A stretch of 5,657 nt of DNA from CAMEON01 sp964463245 (GTDB taxonomy: Bacteria > Bacillota > Clostridia > Oscillospirales > CAG-272): contig CAYXBU010000089.1 of assembly GCA_964463245.1 (NCBI GenBank), forward strand, positions 1 to 5,657, read 5' to 3'. Numbering within the stretch: the first letter of the stretch is position 1; every line of letters starts with the position of its first letter. The translations under genes were made by a program, and so were the position numbers. Shown here in pieces: positions 1 through 4,724 of this stretch. Below the pieces are notes generated by a model. The model saw only the letters and a program-made list of their open reading frames with translations. It did no database searches and was not told where the DNA came from.

Positions 1-67
1 AGTTGGGATCGAACCAATGACCTCCACGATGTCAACGTGGCGCTCTAACCAGCTGAGCTATGCCTCC
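1..67 (-). tRNA. tRNA-Val (anticodon GAC), 3' end cut by window edge
   Basis: Read on the minus strand, the sequence folds as a standard class I tRNA. The 5' acceptor arm GGAGGCA is at 67-61, followed by T8 A9 and a D-arm GCTC/GAGC with the G18G19 pair. The anticodon stem is CCACG/CGTGG around loop TTGACAT, giving anticodon GAC, which decodes valine GUC (and GUU in many bacteria). A five-base variable loop leads to a T-arm with loop TTCGATC. Position 1 of the window corresponds to nucleotide 66, so the 3' acceptor strand, discriminator base and CCA lie outside. The T-stem has four clean pairs; the outermost pair would be an A49-C65 mismatch. The gene is the last minus-strand feature and has its own promoter at 79-107. 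Confidence 0.93.
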
Positions 68-78
68 GGAACGGGTAT

Positions 79-107
79 ATTATACCACAAGGAGACGGGT
101 TTGTCAA
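79..107 (-). promoter_or_regulatory. SigA-type promoter of tRNA-Val
   Basis: On the minus strand, TTGACA (107-102) and TATAAT (84-79) are separated by exactly 17 bases. Both hexamers match consensus in all six positions. The expected start point is near position 72, leaving a leader of only about five bases before the mature tRNA 5' end. This suits a strong stable-RNA promoter. It also shows that the tRNA does not depend on read-through from the hydrolase gene, which ends 45 bases upstream. Confidence 0.92.
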
Positions 108-151
108 TAGGTTTTTGCAAAAAAGAAAATTTACAGTTTTTAGGATACAAT

Positions 152-811
152 CTACTCAAAGCGGCACTGCGCTCGGATCGCCGCCTCGACCACATCGGCG
201 ATCATCCGCATACCGTCCCCGTCGGGGTGCAGGCCGTCCCGGGTGTTCATGTAGTAGTCGTCGTGCCGCCACCTGCTGTGGAACAGATCCGCCACGAAGC
301 ACCGCTCCCCCGCCTCGCGCGCCGCCGCCTCGATGGCCGCATTGAAGACCTCGGTCGGGCGGGTCACGGACGGGTCACGATCCGGGAGGTTCACACAGCA
401 GATGGCCGCCTGCGGGTAGGTCTCACGGCATATCTCCAGCGTGCGCCGATAATCGACGGCGAAGACATCCACCTTGACCCCGCGCCCCAGATCATTGATG
501 CCCATGAACAAGAGGATCAAGTTCGGCATCGTCCCGTCATCCCGCGCCAGCTGTCGGGCACGGTTCACACCGGAGTCGGGGTTATCCTGCCCGCTCAGGT
601 TGCCGCCCGACCAGGAGTTGTTCACGCACAGGGTAAGCCCCAGACGATCCATGACCAGCTGCCAATACATCTTCTCCCGCGGAAAGGCCGGTCGGTAGTA
701 GTAAGGGTTGTACCGTAGGGTCGCATTGGCTGAAGTGTCATCCGAGACCCCTCGGTAGGTGGATATGCTGTCCCCCAGTACGGACAGATTCTTTCCTTTG
801 ATGGTGATCAT
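152..811 (-). CDS. SGNH/GDSL-family hydrolase (cytoplasmic esterase/lipase-like)
   Basis: This 219-residue protein has the four SGNH blocks in order. Block I is LGDSIS with the nucleophile Ser15. Block II is the NNSWSGG segment (64-70), which supplies the oxyanion glycine. Block III is GIND (104-107) with Asn106. Block V is DGLH (192-195), with Asp192 and His195 completing the triad. Family members hydrolyse esters (lipid, acyl or carbohydrate-acetyl); the substrate here cannot be read from sequence. There is no signal peptide or membrane segment, so it should be cytoplasmic. I chose the ATG at 811 because a strong AGGAAAGGAG site lies seven bases before it and GDS sits near the N-terminus as usual. 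The open frame runs further upstream (to 1081) but only as a shadow inside the aminotransferase gene. It lies 46 bases after that gene, without a visible promoter or terminator between, so co-transcription is likely. Confidence 0.93.
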   Translation of the reverse strand: MITIKGKNLSVLGDSISTYRGVSDDTSANATLRYNPYYYRPAFPREKMYWQLVMDRLGLTLCVNNSWSGGNLSGQDNPDSGVNRARQLARDDGTMPNLILLFMGINDLGRGVKVDVFAVDYRRTLEICRETYPQAAICCVNLPDRDPSVTRPTEVFNAAIEAAAREAGERCFVADLFHSRWRHDDYYMNTRDGLHPDGDGMRMIADVVEAAIRAQCRFE

Positions 812-818
812 GCCGGTG

Positions 819-828
819 CTCCTTTCCT
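819..828 (-). promoter_or_regulatory. Ribosome binding site of the SGNH hydrolase
   Basis: The minus strand carries AGGAAAGGAG with its 3' end seven bases before the ATG at 811. This is close to ideal and decides the start against the longer in-frame extension that overlaps the aminotransferase gene. Confidence 0.85.
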
Positions 829-857
829 GTACGACAAACAGCCGTAATAAATACAGA

Positions 858-2030
858 CTACAGCCGCTTGATAAAGCCCTCGATCCGCTCCAGTGCCTGC
901 GTGATATGCTTGACCGAGTAGGCGTAGGAGATACGGGCGAAGCCGTCCCCGCCCGCACCGAAGGCTGAGCCGGGGATGATGGCGCACTTGTTCTCGTAGA
1001 GCAGTCGCTCGCAGAACTCCTCCGAGGACAGCCCGAAGCGACGGATGTCGGGGTAGATATAGAAGGCTCCCTCCGGCTCAAAGGAGTCGATGCCGATGCT
1101 CCGCAGGCCGTTGTAGATGTAGCGGCGGCGGCGGTTGTACTCGGCGGTCATCTCCGCGATGTCCTCGTCCCCGTTACGCAGAGCCTCCACGGCAGCCAGC
1201 TGGGAGGTGGTGGGGGCGCACATGATGGCATATTGGTGTATCTTGAGCATCTGCCGCGTCAGCGGCTCGGGGGCGCAGAGGTAGCCCAGCCGCCAGCCGG
1301 TCATGGCATAGGCCTTGGAGAAGCCGCTGGCGACCACCGTCCGCTCCCGCATACCCGGCAGGGAGGCGATGGACACATGGCGCCGCCCGTAGGTCAGCTC
1401 GGCGTAGATCTCGTCCGACAGCACGACGATCTGTCGCTCCCGAAGGATCTGCGCGATCTTTTCCAGGTCATCCTCGTCCATGACGGCACCGGTCGGGTTG
1501 TTGGGGTAGGCCAGCACCAGCATCTTGGTGCGGGGGGTGATGGCCGCCTCCAGAAGCTCCGGGGTCAGCTTGAACCTGTCCTCGTTGCGGGTCTGCACCG
1601 TGACCGGCACGGCGCCGCACAAGCGAGCGATCGGCTCGTAGCAGACGAAGCAGGGGGTCGGGATGATGACCTCGTCTCCCGGCTGCAGGATGGCGCGCAT
1701 GGCGATATCGATGGCCTCACTGCCGCCGACCGTCACCATGGTCTCATGTATCGGATCGTAATGCAGGGAGAACCGCCGCGCGAGGTAGGCGCAGATCTCC
1801 TGTCTCAGCTCCAGGGTACCCGCATTGGAGGTATAGTAGGTCTTTCCCTTCTCCAGACTCTCGATGCCCGCCTCGCGAATGTGCCACGGGGTGACGAAAT
1901 CCGGCTGTCCGACCGTCAGGGCGGTCACGTCGGTCATGCCGTCCAGCAGGTCAAAGAATTTCCGGATGCCCGAGGACGGCATCTCCACGATGTGTCGGGG
2001 AAGGATGCGTTCATAATCCAGCTCTGCCAT
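858..2030 (-). CDS. Class I/II PLP-dependent aminotransferase (AlaT/YugH-like)
   Basis: A full-length (390 aa) fold-type I aminotransferase of the I-gamma group, which transfers an amino group between an amino acid and a 2-oxo acid using pyridoxal phosphate. Visible landmarks are GQPDF near the N-terminus (41-45), the cofactor phosphate loop VGGSEA (101-106), YPNNPTG (175-181, Asn178 contacting the ring), SDEIY (205-209, Asp206 pairing with the pyridine nitrogen, Tyr209), SGFSKAY with the Schiff-base Lys239, GWRLGY (245-250), and FARISYA, where Arg366 should bind the substrate carboxylate. Its ATG overlaps the stop of the upstream Lrp-type gene as TGATG, pointing to translational coupling; AGAGGA lies about 11 bases upstream. 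The gene pair matches B. subtilis yugG-yugH, now known as alaR-alaT, so alanine transamination is the best guess. Aspartate, aromatic or N-acetyl-diaminopimelate aminotransferase activity cannot be excluded. Confidence 0.95.
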   Translation of the reverse strand: MAELDYERILPRHIVEMPSSGIRKFFDLLDGMTDVTALTVGQPDFVTPWHIREAGIESLEKGKTYYTSNAGTLELRQEICAYLARRFSLHYDPIHETMVTVGGSEAIDIAMRAILQPGDEVIIPTPCFVCYEPIARLCGAVPVTVQTRNEDRFKLTPELLEAAITPRTKMLVLAYPNNPTGAVMDEDDLEKIAQILRERQIVVLSDEIYAELTYGRRHVSIASLPGMRERTVVASGFSKAYAMTGWRLGYLCAPEPLTRQMLKIHQYAIMCAPTTSQLAAVEALRNGDEDIAEMTAEYNRRRRYIYNGLRSIGIDSFEPEGAFYIYPDIRRFGLSSEEFCERLLYENKCAIIPGSAFGAGGDGFARISYAYSVKHITQALERIEGFIKRL

Positions 2031-2506
2031 CAGTTCGTATTTCCTCTCTCGTCGATCTCGGGGGCACCGTAGATGATGCCCTTATCCTTGTATTTCCGCA
2101 GGACAAAGTGGGTCGCGGTGGAGGTGACGAACTCGATGGGAGCCAGCTTTTGCGCGACGAAGAAGGCGACCTCCTTCATGGTGCGTCCCTCGATGACCAC
2201 GCAGAGGTCATAGCCGCCCGACATGAGGTAGACGCTCTGCACCTCGGGATAGTTATAAATTTTCTCAGCGATGCGGTCGAAGCCGCGGTCACGCTGGGGG
2301 GTGGTCTTGACCTCGATCATGGCGGTGACGTATTCCCGCTCGGTCTTATCCCAGTCTATGATGGTCTTATAGCCGAGGATGACACCCTCAGACTCATACT
2401 CCTTGATGAGAGCCTTGATGTCGCCCTCCTCCTTATCGAACATGACGGCCAGCTGGGCGGGGGTCAGGGTAGCGTCGTCTTCCAATGTTTTCAGTATCTG
2501 ATCCAT
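2030..2506 (-). CDS. Lrp/AsnC-family transcriptional regulator (AlaR/YugG-like)
   Basis: A 158-residue feast/famine regulator, the usual family length. Residues 1 to about 50 form the winged helix-turn-helix (segment LTPAQLAVMFDKEEGDIKAL followed by the wing EGVILGYKTIID). About 58-140 form the RAM ligand-binding and oligomerisation domain, including the SGGYD turn (96-100) where family members bind amino-acid effectors. Such proteins assemble as octamers or other multimers on DNA and often control the adjacent gene. The stop codon shares one base with the start of the aminotransferase gene, so the two are made together; the likely job is amino-acid-responsive control of that operon (alanine, by analogy with B. 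subtilis AlaR). The start at 2506 is preceded by AGAAAGGAAA at a spacing of about ten bases. About 50 unremarkable bases separate it from the repeat array. I could not identify a promoter or operator by eye. Confidence 0.94.
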   Translation of the reverse strand: MDQILKTLEDDATLTPAQLAVMFDKEEGDIKALIKEYESEGVILGYKTIIDWDKTEREYVTAMIEVKTTPQRDRGFDRIAEKIYNYPEVQSVYLMSGGYDLCVVIEGRTMKEVAFFVAQKLAPIEFVTSTATHFVLRKYKDKGIIYGAPEIDERGNTN

Positions 2507-2628
2507 AGCGATTTATTTCCTTTCTGAGTATTTCAATAGTGGATGCGGATGGTGGAGGAGGGGCGGCAGGTCGCCCGCCGGGCGCGGATACCTGACGCGC
2601 CCGGGAATTATTCCGGCTAATGCTTTTG

Positions 2629-2654
2629 CCCCCCATCCCCCCGCCCCCTTCCCC
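2629..2654 (-). other. G-quadruplex-capable tract (copy A)
   Basis: On the minus strand this reads as four G-runs of 4, 5, 6 and 6 separated by AA, C and AT. It satisfies the usual pattern of four runs of at least three G with short loops. It lies on the transcribed-sense strand, so an RNA quadruplex is possible. Its first two runs also form the 3' arm of the 13-bp hairpin, so the two structures exclude each other. Confidence 0.7.
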
Positions 2655-2670
2655 GGCGGGGAAGGGGGCG
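2642..2670. repeat. Perfect 13-bp GC-rich inverted repeat (copy A)
   Basis: CGCCCCCTTCCCC (2642-2654) and GGGGAAGGGGGCG (2658-2670) are exact reverse complements around a three-base GGC loop. Neither strand shows a T-run after it, so it is not a standard intrinsic terminator. It is more likely a cruciform or RNA hairpin that could stabilise a transcript end. Confidence 0.9.
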
Positions 2671-2685
2671 ACCGCGTTATTTTAT

Positions 2686-2710
2686 ATGCAAGGGGCTCCG
2701 CCCCTTGCAT
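2686..2710. repeat. Perfect 11-bp inverted repeat in the spacer after copy A
   Basis: ATGCAAGGGGC (2686-2696) and GCCCCTTGCAT (2700-2710) pair exactly around the loop TCC. In the minus direction it is followed by ATAAAATAA rather than a T-run, and in the plus direction by CCCGAGG. A classical terminator is therefore not supported, although a factor-dependent or 3'-end-protecting role is possible. Confidence 0.85.
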
Positions 2711-2728
2711 TCCCGAGGCAGTAGCCGG

Positions 2729-2745
2729 AAGGTACGCGGTACCTT
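2729..2745. repeat. Short 7-bp inverted repeat in the spacer
   Basis: AAGGTAC (2729-2735) and GTACCTT (2739-2745) pair around GCG. It lies between copies A and B. With a 7-bp stem it could be an operator half-site pair or just another hairpin of the array; its role is unknown. Confidence 0.5.
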
Positions 2746-2757
2746 TGCGCAGGGCTT

Positions 2758-2815
2758 GGGCGGGAGGTCGCCCGCCGGGCGCGGATATGGGACACGCCCG
2801 GGGTTTTGAACCCCG
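2758..2815 (-). repeat. Repeat module, shortened copy B
   Basis: This copy has the first hairpin intact (2758-2773) and the second with one altered pair (2775-2783 with 2793-2801). It lacks the linker and the C-tract hairpin of the full copies. It passes directly into a different 7-bp hairpin, CGGGGTT/AACCCCG with loop TTG (2799-2815). Compared with copy A it looks like an internal loss or exchange of the third block rather than gradual decay. Confidence 0.8.
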
Positions 2816-2899
2816 CACCCTAAGGGGAATTGGACGGAAGGTCGTCTGCCGGGCGCGGATACCTGACGCGCCCGGGAATTATTCCGGCTAATGCTTTTG

Positions 2900-2925
2900 C
2901 CCCCCATCCCCCCGCCCCCTTCCCC
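2900..2925 (-). other. G-quadruplex-capable tract (copy C)
   Basis: Identical G-run order (4, 5, 6, 6 with spacers AA, C, AT on the minus strand) to the tract at 2629-2654. It likewise shares its first two runs with the adjoining 11-bp hairpin. Confidence 0.7.
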
Positions 2926-2939
2926 GGCGGGGAAGGGGG
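2915..2939. repeat. Perfect 11-bp GC-rich inverted repeat (copy C)
   Basis: CCCCCTTCCCC (2915-2925) pairs with GGGGAAGGGGG (2929-2939) around the loop GGC. It is the same hairpin as at 2642-2670, two pairs shorter because A2940 replaces a C. Confidence 0.9.
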
Positions 2940-2958
2940 AGACCAAAGTTTCCTTTTC

Positions 2959-2983
2959 GGCAGGGGGTCTTCGACCCCCTGCC
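2959..2983. repeat. Perfect 11-bp inverted repeat in the spacer after copy C
   Basis: GGCAGGGGGTC (2959-2969) and GACCCCCTGCC (2973-2983) pair exactly around TTC. It occupies the same place relative to copy C as the 2686-2710 hairpin does relative to copy A, with the same arm length and loop size but a different stem sequence. It seems to be a conserved slot with variable content. Confidence 0.85.
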
Positions 2984-3046
2984 AACCCCCGGCGGCCTGT
3001 GTCGGAGCGGCGCAGACAACCGGAAGGTCAACGACGATCAAGCGGG

Positions 3047-3069
3047 GGGCTTGGGCGGCAGGTCGCCCG
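3047..3069 (-). repeat. Repeat fragment, copy D, abutting the MutS-like stop codon
   Basis: Matches 2752-2774 in 22 of 23 bases and covers the conserved lead-in GGGCTTGGGCGG plus the first hairpin (3053-3068). The match ends at 3069, one base from the TAA of the MutS-like gene (3073-3071). In transcript order this hairpin therefore begins about two bases after the stop codon. It is not followed by a T-run and is not a classical terminator. Confidence 0.75.
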
Positions 3070-3070
3070 T

Positions 3071-4693
3071 TTATTTCCCGATCCTCTTCAATATCCCCTC
3101 ATAGGTCAGGCCGTACCGCCCGGCGATGTCCCGTGCGTAGGACTTGCCGTCCGGCTTAGCACGCTTGATGAGGAAGGAACGTCTTCCCTCCCCCTCTATG
3201 CCCGCGACCAGCGTGTCGACCCGCACACCGCCCGCCTCGGCGGACTGACGGTTGATGCGGTCGATCTCGGCCGCCAGCTCATGCAGGTGGGTGGAGAACA
3301 GGCACCGACAGCCCACCCGACACAGCCCCATCAATACCTCGGCGGCAATGTAGGAGGCTTCGTAGGAGCCGGTAGAGGACAGCGACTCGTCCAAAAGCAC
3401 CAGACTGTCGGCCGTCACGGCGTCGAATATCTCCCCCAGACGGGCGCATTCCTCCCCCAGACGACCCTTGTCGATGGTGTCATCCGCGCCGGTCGGGAAG
3501 TGGGTGAATATTCCGTCGGCGGGACTGATGCGGCACTCGGCGGCGGGCAGGAACATCCCCAGCTGGAGCATGACCTGACACAGCCCGATGGCGCAGGTGA
3601 TGACGGATTTGCCGCCGCGGTTGGGGCCGGTCAGCACATAGATCATCGCGTTCTCGGGGGTGCTGTCAAAGGCTACATCGTTGGGCACGATGGTCTCCCC
3701 CTCGGGCAGCTTGAGTGCCACGGCGGGATTGTACAGCTCCCGCGCCACGAACACACGCTCGCTCTGCGGCCGCAGGTCGGGGGCGCACAGGTTGCATCCC
3801 CGCGCCCGCAGGGCTTCCTGCAGCTGTGTCCCCTTGACCACGAACTCGATCTCGGGCAGGAGCCCTAAGAGGAAGTCGGTATTCTCCAGCACATAGCTCT
3901 GCACGATCTTCTTCCAGGAGCGCAGGGAGGCGCGGTAGACATCGTTGATGGCGGAGTTGAAGGCCAGCGAGAGGGCGGTCTTCTGGTTCTCGGATTGCTT
4001 CTTTCCAAAGGGAACCAGATTGGCGATGCAGGTATACTCGTCCCCCTTGAAGTTGAGGCGGAGTATCTTGTCCAACACATCCCCAGACTTGAAGGGCTGG
4101 GAGTTGACCGCCAGCACCCCCGCCTGCGCCGGTCTCAGCTGGGCATCCAGATTGACCCCGATGGTCACGCTCCGGATCTCCCGCACCCGCCCGGTCAGCT
4201 CGGACAGCTTGCGGTTCAGCTCGCGGTAGTAATCCGACTCAGCCAGCTCGGTCACGCAGTCGGCCAGCCGTCGGAAGGCCGTGCCCCGCAGGTTGCCCTT
4301 GACCTCCTCCATTCCCTTGTGCAGGATGTCCACGCAGGTGATATACAGCTCGATCTCGGTCATGCTGGACAGGTAGGAGGCAGTGTCCTCCCCGTTGTCG
4401 CTGTCCAACCGCCGCAGCTCGGTGATATCCCGCAGCACCGGCACCAACCGGTGGAAGGTGTCGGTCAGGACGGGGTTGTTCAGCAGGTCGGAGAAGGTCT
4501 GGTTGCGGTAGGTGATGACGGCGGGGTCGGTGGTGAAGAACTCGGACAGCTCGGTGCTCTTGAGGTCGAATATCTCCAGCATTCCCAGCTCCTGCAGGGT
4601 GTACATATCAATGTCCGGCACGTCCCGCCCCGCCATGTGTGCCCTCTGGGTCTCGGCATCCGGGTACAGCAGGCTGAAATTCTCTAATCTCAT
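3071..4693 (-). CDS. MutS-family ATPase (MutS-like, lacking mismatch-recognition and Smr domains)
   Basis: This 540-residue protein has a C-terminal MutS ATPase domain (about 345-540). It shows Walker A TGPNRGGKS (355-363, Lys362), Walker B LVLLDES (431-437, Asp435 and Glu436) and the STHLHEL switch (467-473). The closing segment SYARDIAGRYGL (518-529) matches the SYG..VA.LAG pattern of MutS proteins. The N-terminal part (about 1-340) is helical and resembles the core and lever region. The mismatch-reading domain I of MutS1 and the Smr nuclease domain of MutS2 are absent, and the length is well below both. Where canonical MutS has GxSTF, this protein has KGRLGEE (409-415), so it belongs to a divergent subfamily that I cannot name. 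The start at 4693 follows AAAAAGGAG at 11 bases; the open frame to 4795 runs into the PHP gene and is rejected. It lies 31 bases after that gene, probably in one transcript. A DNA-structure role is inferred. Confidence 0.9.
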   Translation of the reverse strand: MRLENFSLLYPDAETQRAHMAGRDVPDIDMYTLQELGMLEIFDLKSTELSEFFTTDPAVITYRNQTFSDLLNNPVLTDTFHRLVPVLRDITELRRLDSDNGEDTASYLSSMTEIELYITCVDILHKGMEEVKGNLRGTAFRRLADCVTELAESDYYRELNRKLSELTGRVREIRSVTIGVNLDAQLRPAQAGVLAVNSQPFKSGDVLDKILRLNFKGDEYTCIANLVPFGKKQSENQKTALSLAFNSAINDVYRASLRSWKKIVQSYVLENTDFLLGLLPEIEFVVKGTQLQEALRARGCNLCAPDLRPQSERVFVARELYNPAVALKLPEGETIVPNDVAFDSTPENAMIYVLTGPNRGGKSVITCAIGLCQVMLQLGMFLPAAECRISPADGIFTHFPTGADDTIDKGRLGEECARLGEIFDAVTADSLVLLDESLSSTGSYEASYIAAEVLMGLCRVGCRCLFSTHLHELAAEIDRINRQSAEAGGVRVDTLVAGIEGEGRRSFLIKRAKPDGKSYARDIAGRYGLTYEGILKRIGK

Positions 4694-4704
4694 ATATCGG
4701 TTAT

Positions 4705-4713
4705 CTCCTTTTT
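4705..4713 (-). promoter_or_regulatory. Ribosome binding site of the MutS-like gene
   Basis: AAAAAGGAG on the minus strand, 11 bases before the ATG at 4693. The spacing is a little long but nothing better lies nearby. It falls in the 31-base gap after the PHP gene and decides against the upstream in-frame Met at 4795. Confidence 0.75.
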
Positions 4714-4724
4714 CGACTCGCGTT

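Larger units (their letters stand above)
2561..2673 (-). repeat. Repeat module, full copy A (113 nt)
   Basis: This segment is matched base for base by 2832-2944 except at five positions. The central 92 bases (2577-2668 and 2848-2939) are identical. In plus-strand order it contains a 5-bp hairpin GGGCG/CGCCC (2561-2576), a 9-bp perfect hairpin CCGGGCGCG/CGCGCCCGG with a nine-base loop (2578-2604), a GGAAT/ATTCC palindrome, a run of C-tracts, and a 13-bp perfect hairpin (2642-2670). The strand given is the direction of the surrounding transcription; true polarity is unknown. Confidence 0.9.
2832..2944 (-). repeat. Repeat module, full copy C (113 nt)
   Basis: Near-identical to 2561-2673, with five differences: four in the first hairpin (positions 3, 7, 14 and 16 of the unit) and one beside the base of the C-tract hairpin (A2940 for C2669). 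The 9-bp hairpin lies at 2849-2875 and the C-tract hairpin at 2915-2939. The 92-base identical core implies recent duplication, gene conversion or strong constraint. Confidence 0.9.
2507..3070. other. Gene-free interval filled by a modular hairpin repeat array
   Basis: No convincing gene lies here. Short open frames on both strands translate the same Pro/Gly-rich peptide from each repeat copy, have no ribosome binding site and end inside spacers, so they are repeat artefacts. The interval has four copies of a small hairpin (starting at 2561, 2758, 2832 and 3053), two near-identical long modules, and variable spacers with their own perfect inverted repeats. Positions 2507-2560 hold the ribosome binding site of the Lrp-type gene and an AT-richer patch without a clear -35/-10 pair. 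All copies face the same way. No transposase, target duplication or tRNA-like sequence is visible. Confidence 0.85.

Noticed and set aside
108..151. Terminator after the SGNH hydrolase gene
   Set aside because: The stretch is A/T-rich with a TTTTTGCAAAAA palindrome, but no stable GC-containing stem precedes a T-run, so I cannot support a terminator call.
812..1081. N-terminal extension of the SGNH hydrolase to an upstream Met
   Set aside because: It would overlap the aminotransferase gene by over 200 bases and add a Ser/Arg-rich shadow peptide. The ATG at 811 has a strong ribosome binding site.
1233..2072. Plus-strand open frame of 279 codons
   Set aside because: Antisense shadow of the aminotransferase gene, whose motifs are unmistakable on the other strand.
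2675..2690. TATAAA in minus orientation beside the 11-bp hairpin as a promoter for the regulator operon
   Set aside because: The hexamer at the right distance (TGCAAG) matches TTGACA in only two positions, and the site is partly inside the hairpin arm.
3010..3035. TTGACC on the minus strand as a -35 element
   Set aside because: No TATAAT-like hexamer occurs 16-18 bases downstream; the sequence there is GC-rich.
2561..3069. CRISPR array
   Set aside because: Repeat spacing is irregular (197, 74 and 221 bases), the units are long and of mixed length, the spacers are themselves palindromic, and no cas gene is present.
2433..3159. Several overlapping short open frames on both strands encoding repeated Pro/Gly-rich peptides
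   Set aside because: They are translations of the repeat copies in different frames. They have no ribosome binding sites, start and stop at arbitrary points, and the underlying DNA is explained by inverted repeats.
2891..3868. Plus-strand open frame of 325 codons
   Set aside because: It begins inside the repeat array and continues antisense to the MutS-like gene. No domain or ribosome binding site is seen.
3995..4687. Plus-strand open frame of 230 codons
   Set aside because: Antisense shadow of the MutS-like gene, with a Gln/His/Val/Gly-rich low-complexity composition and no plausible start signal.
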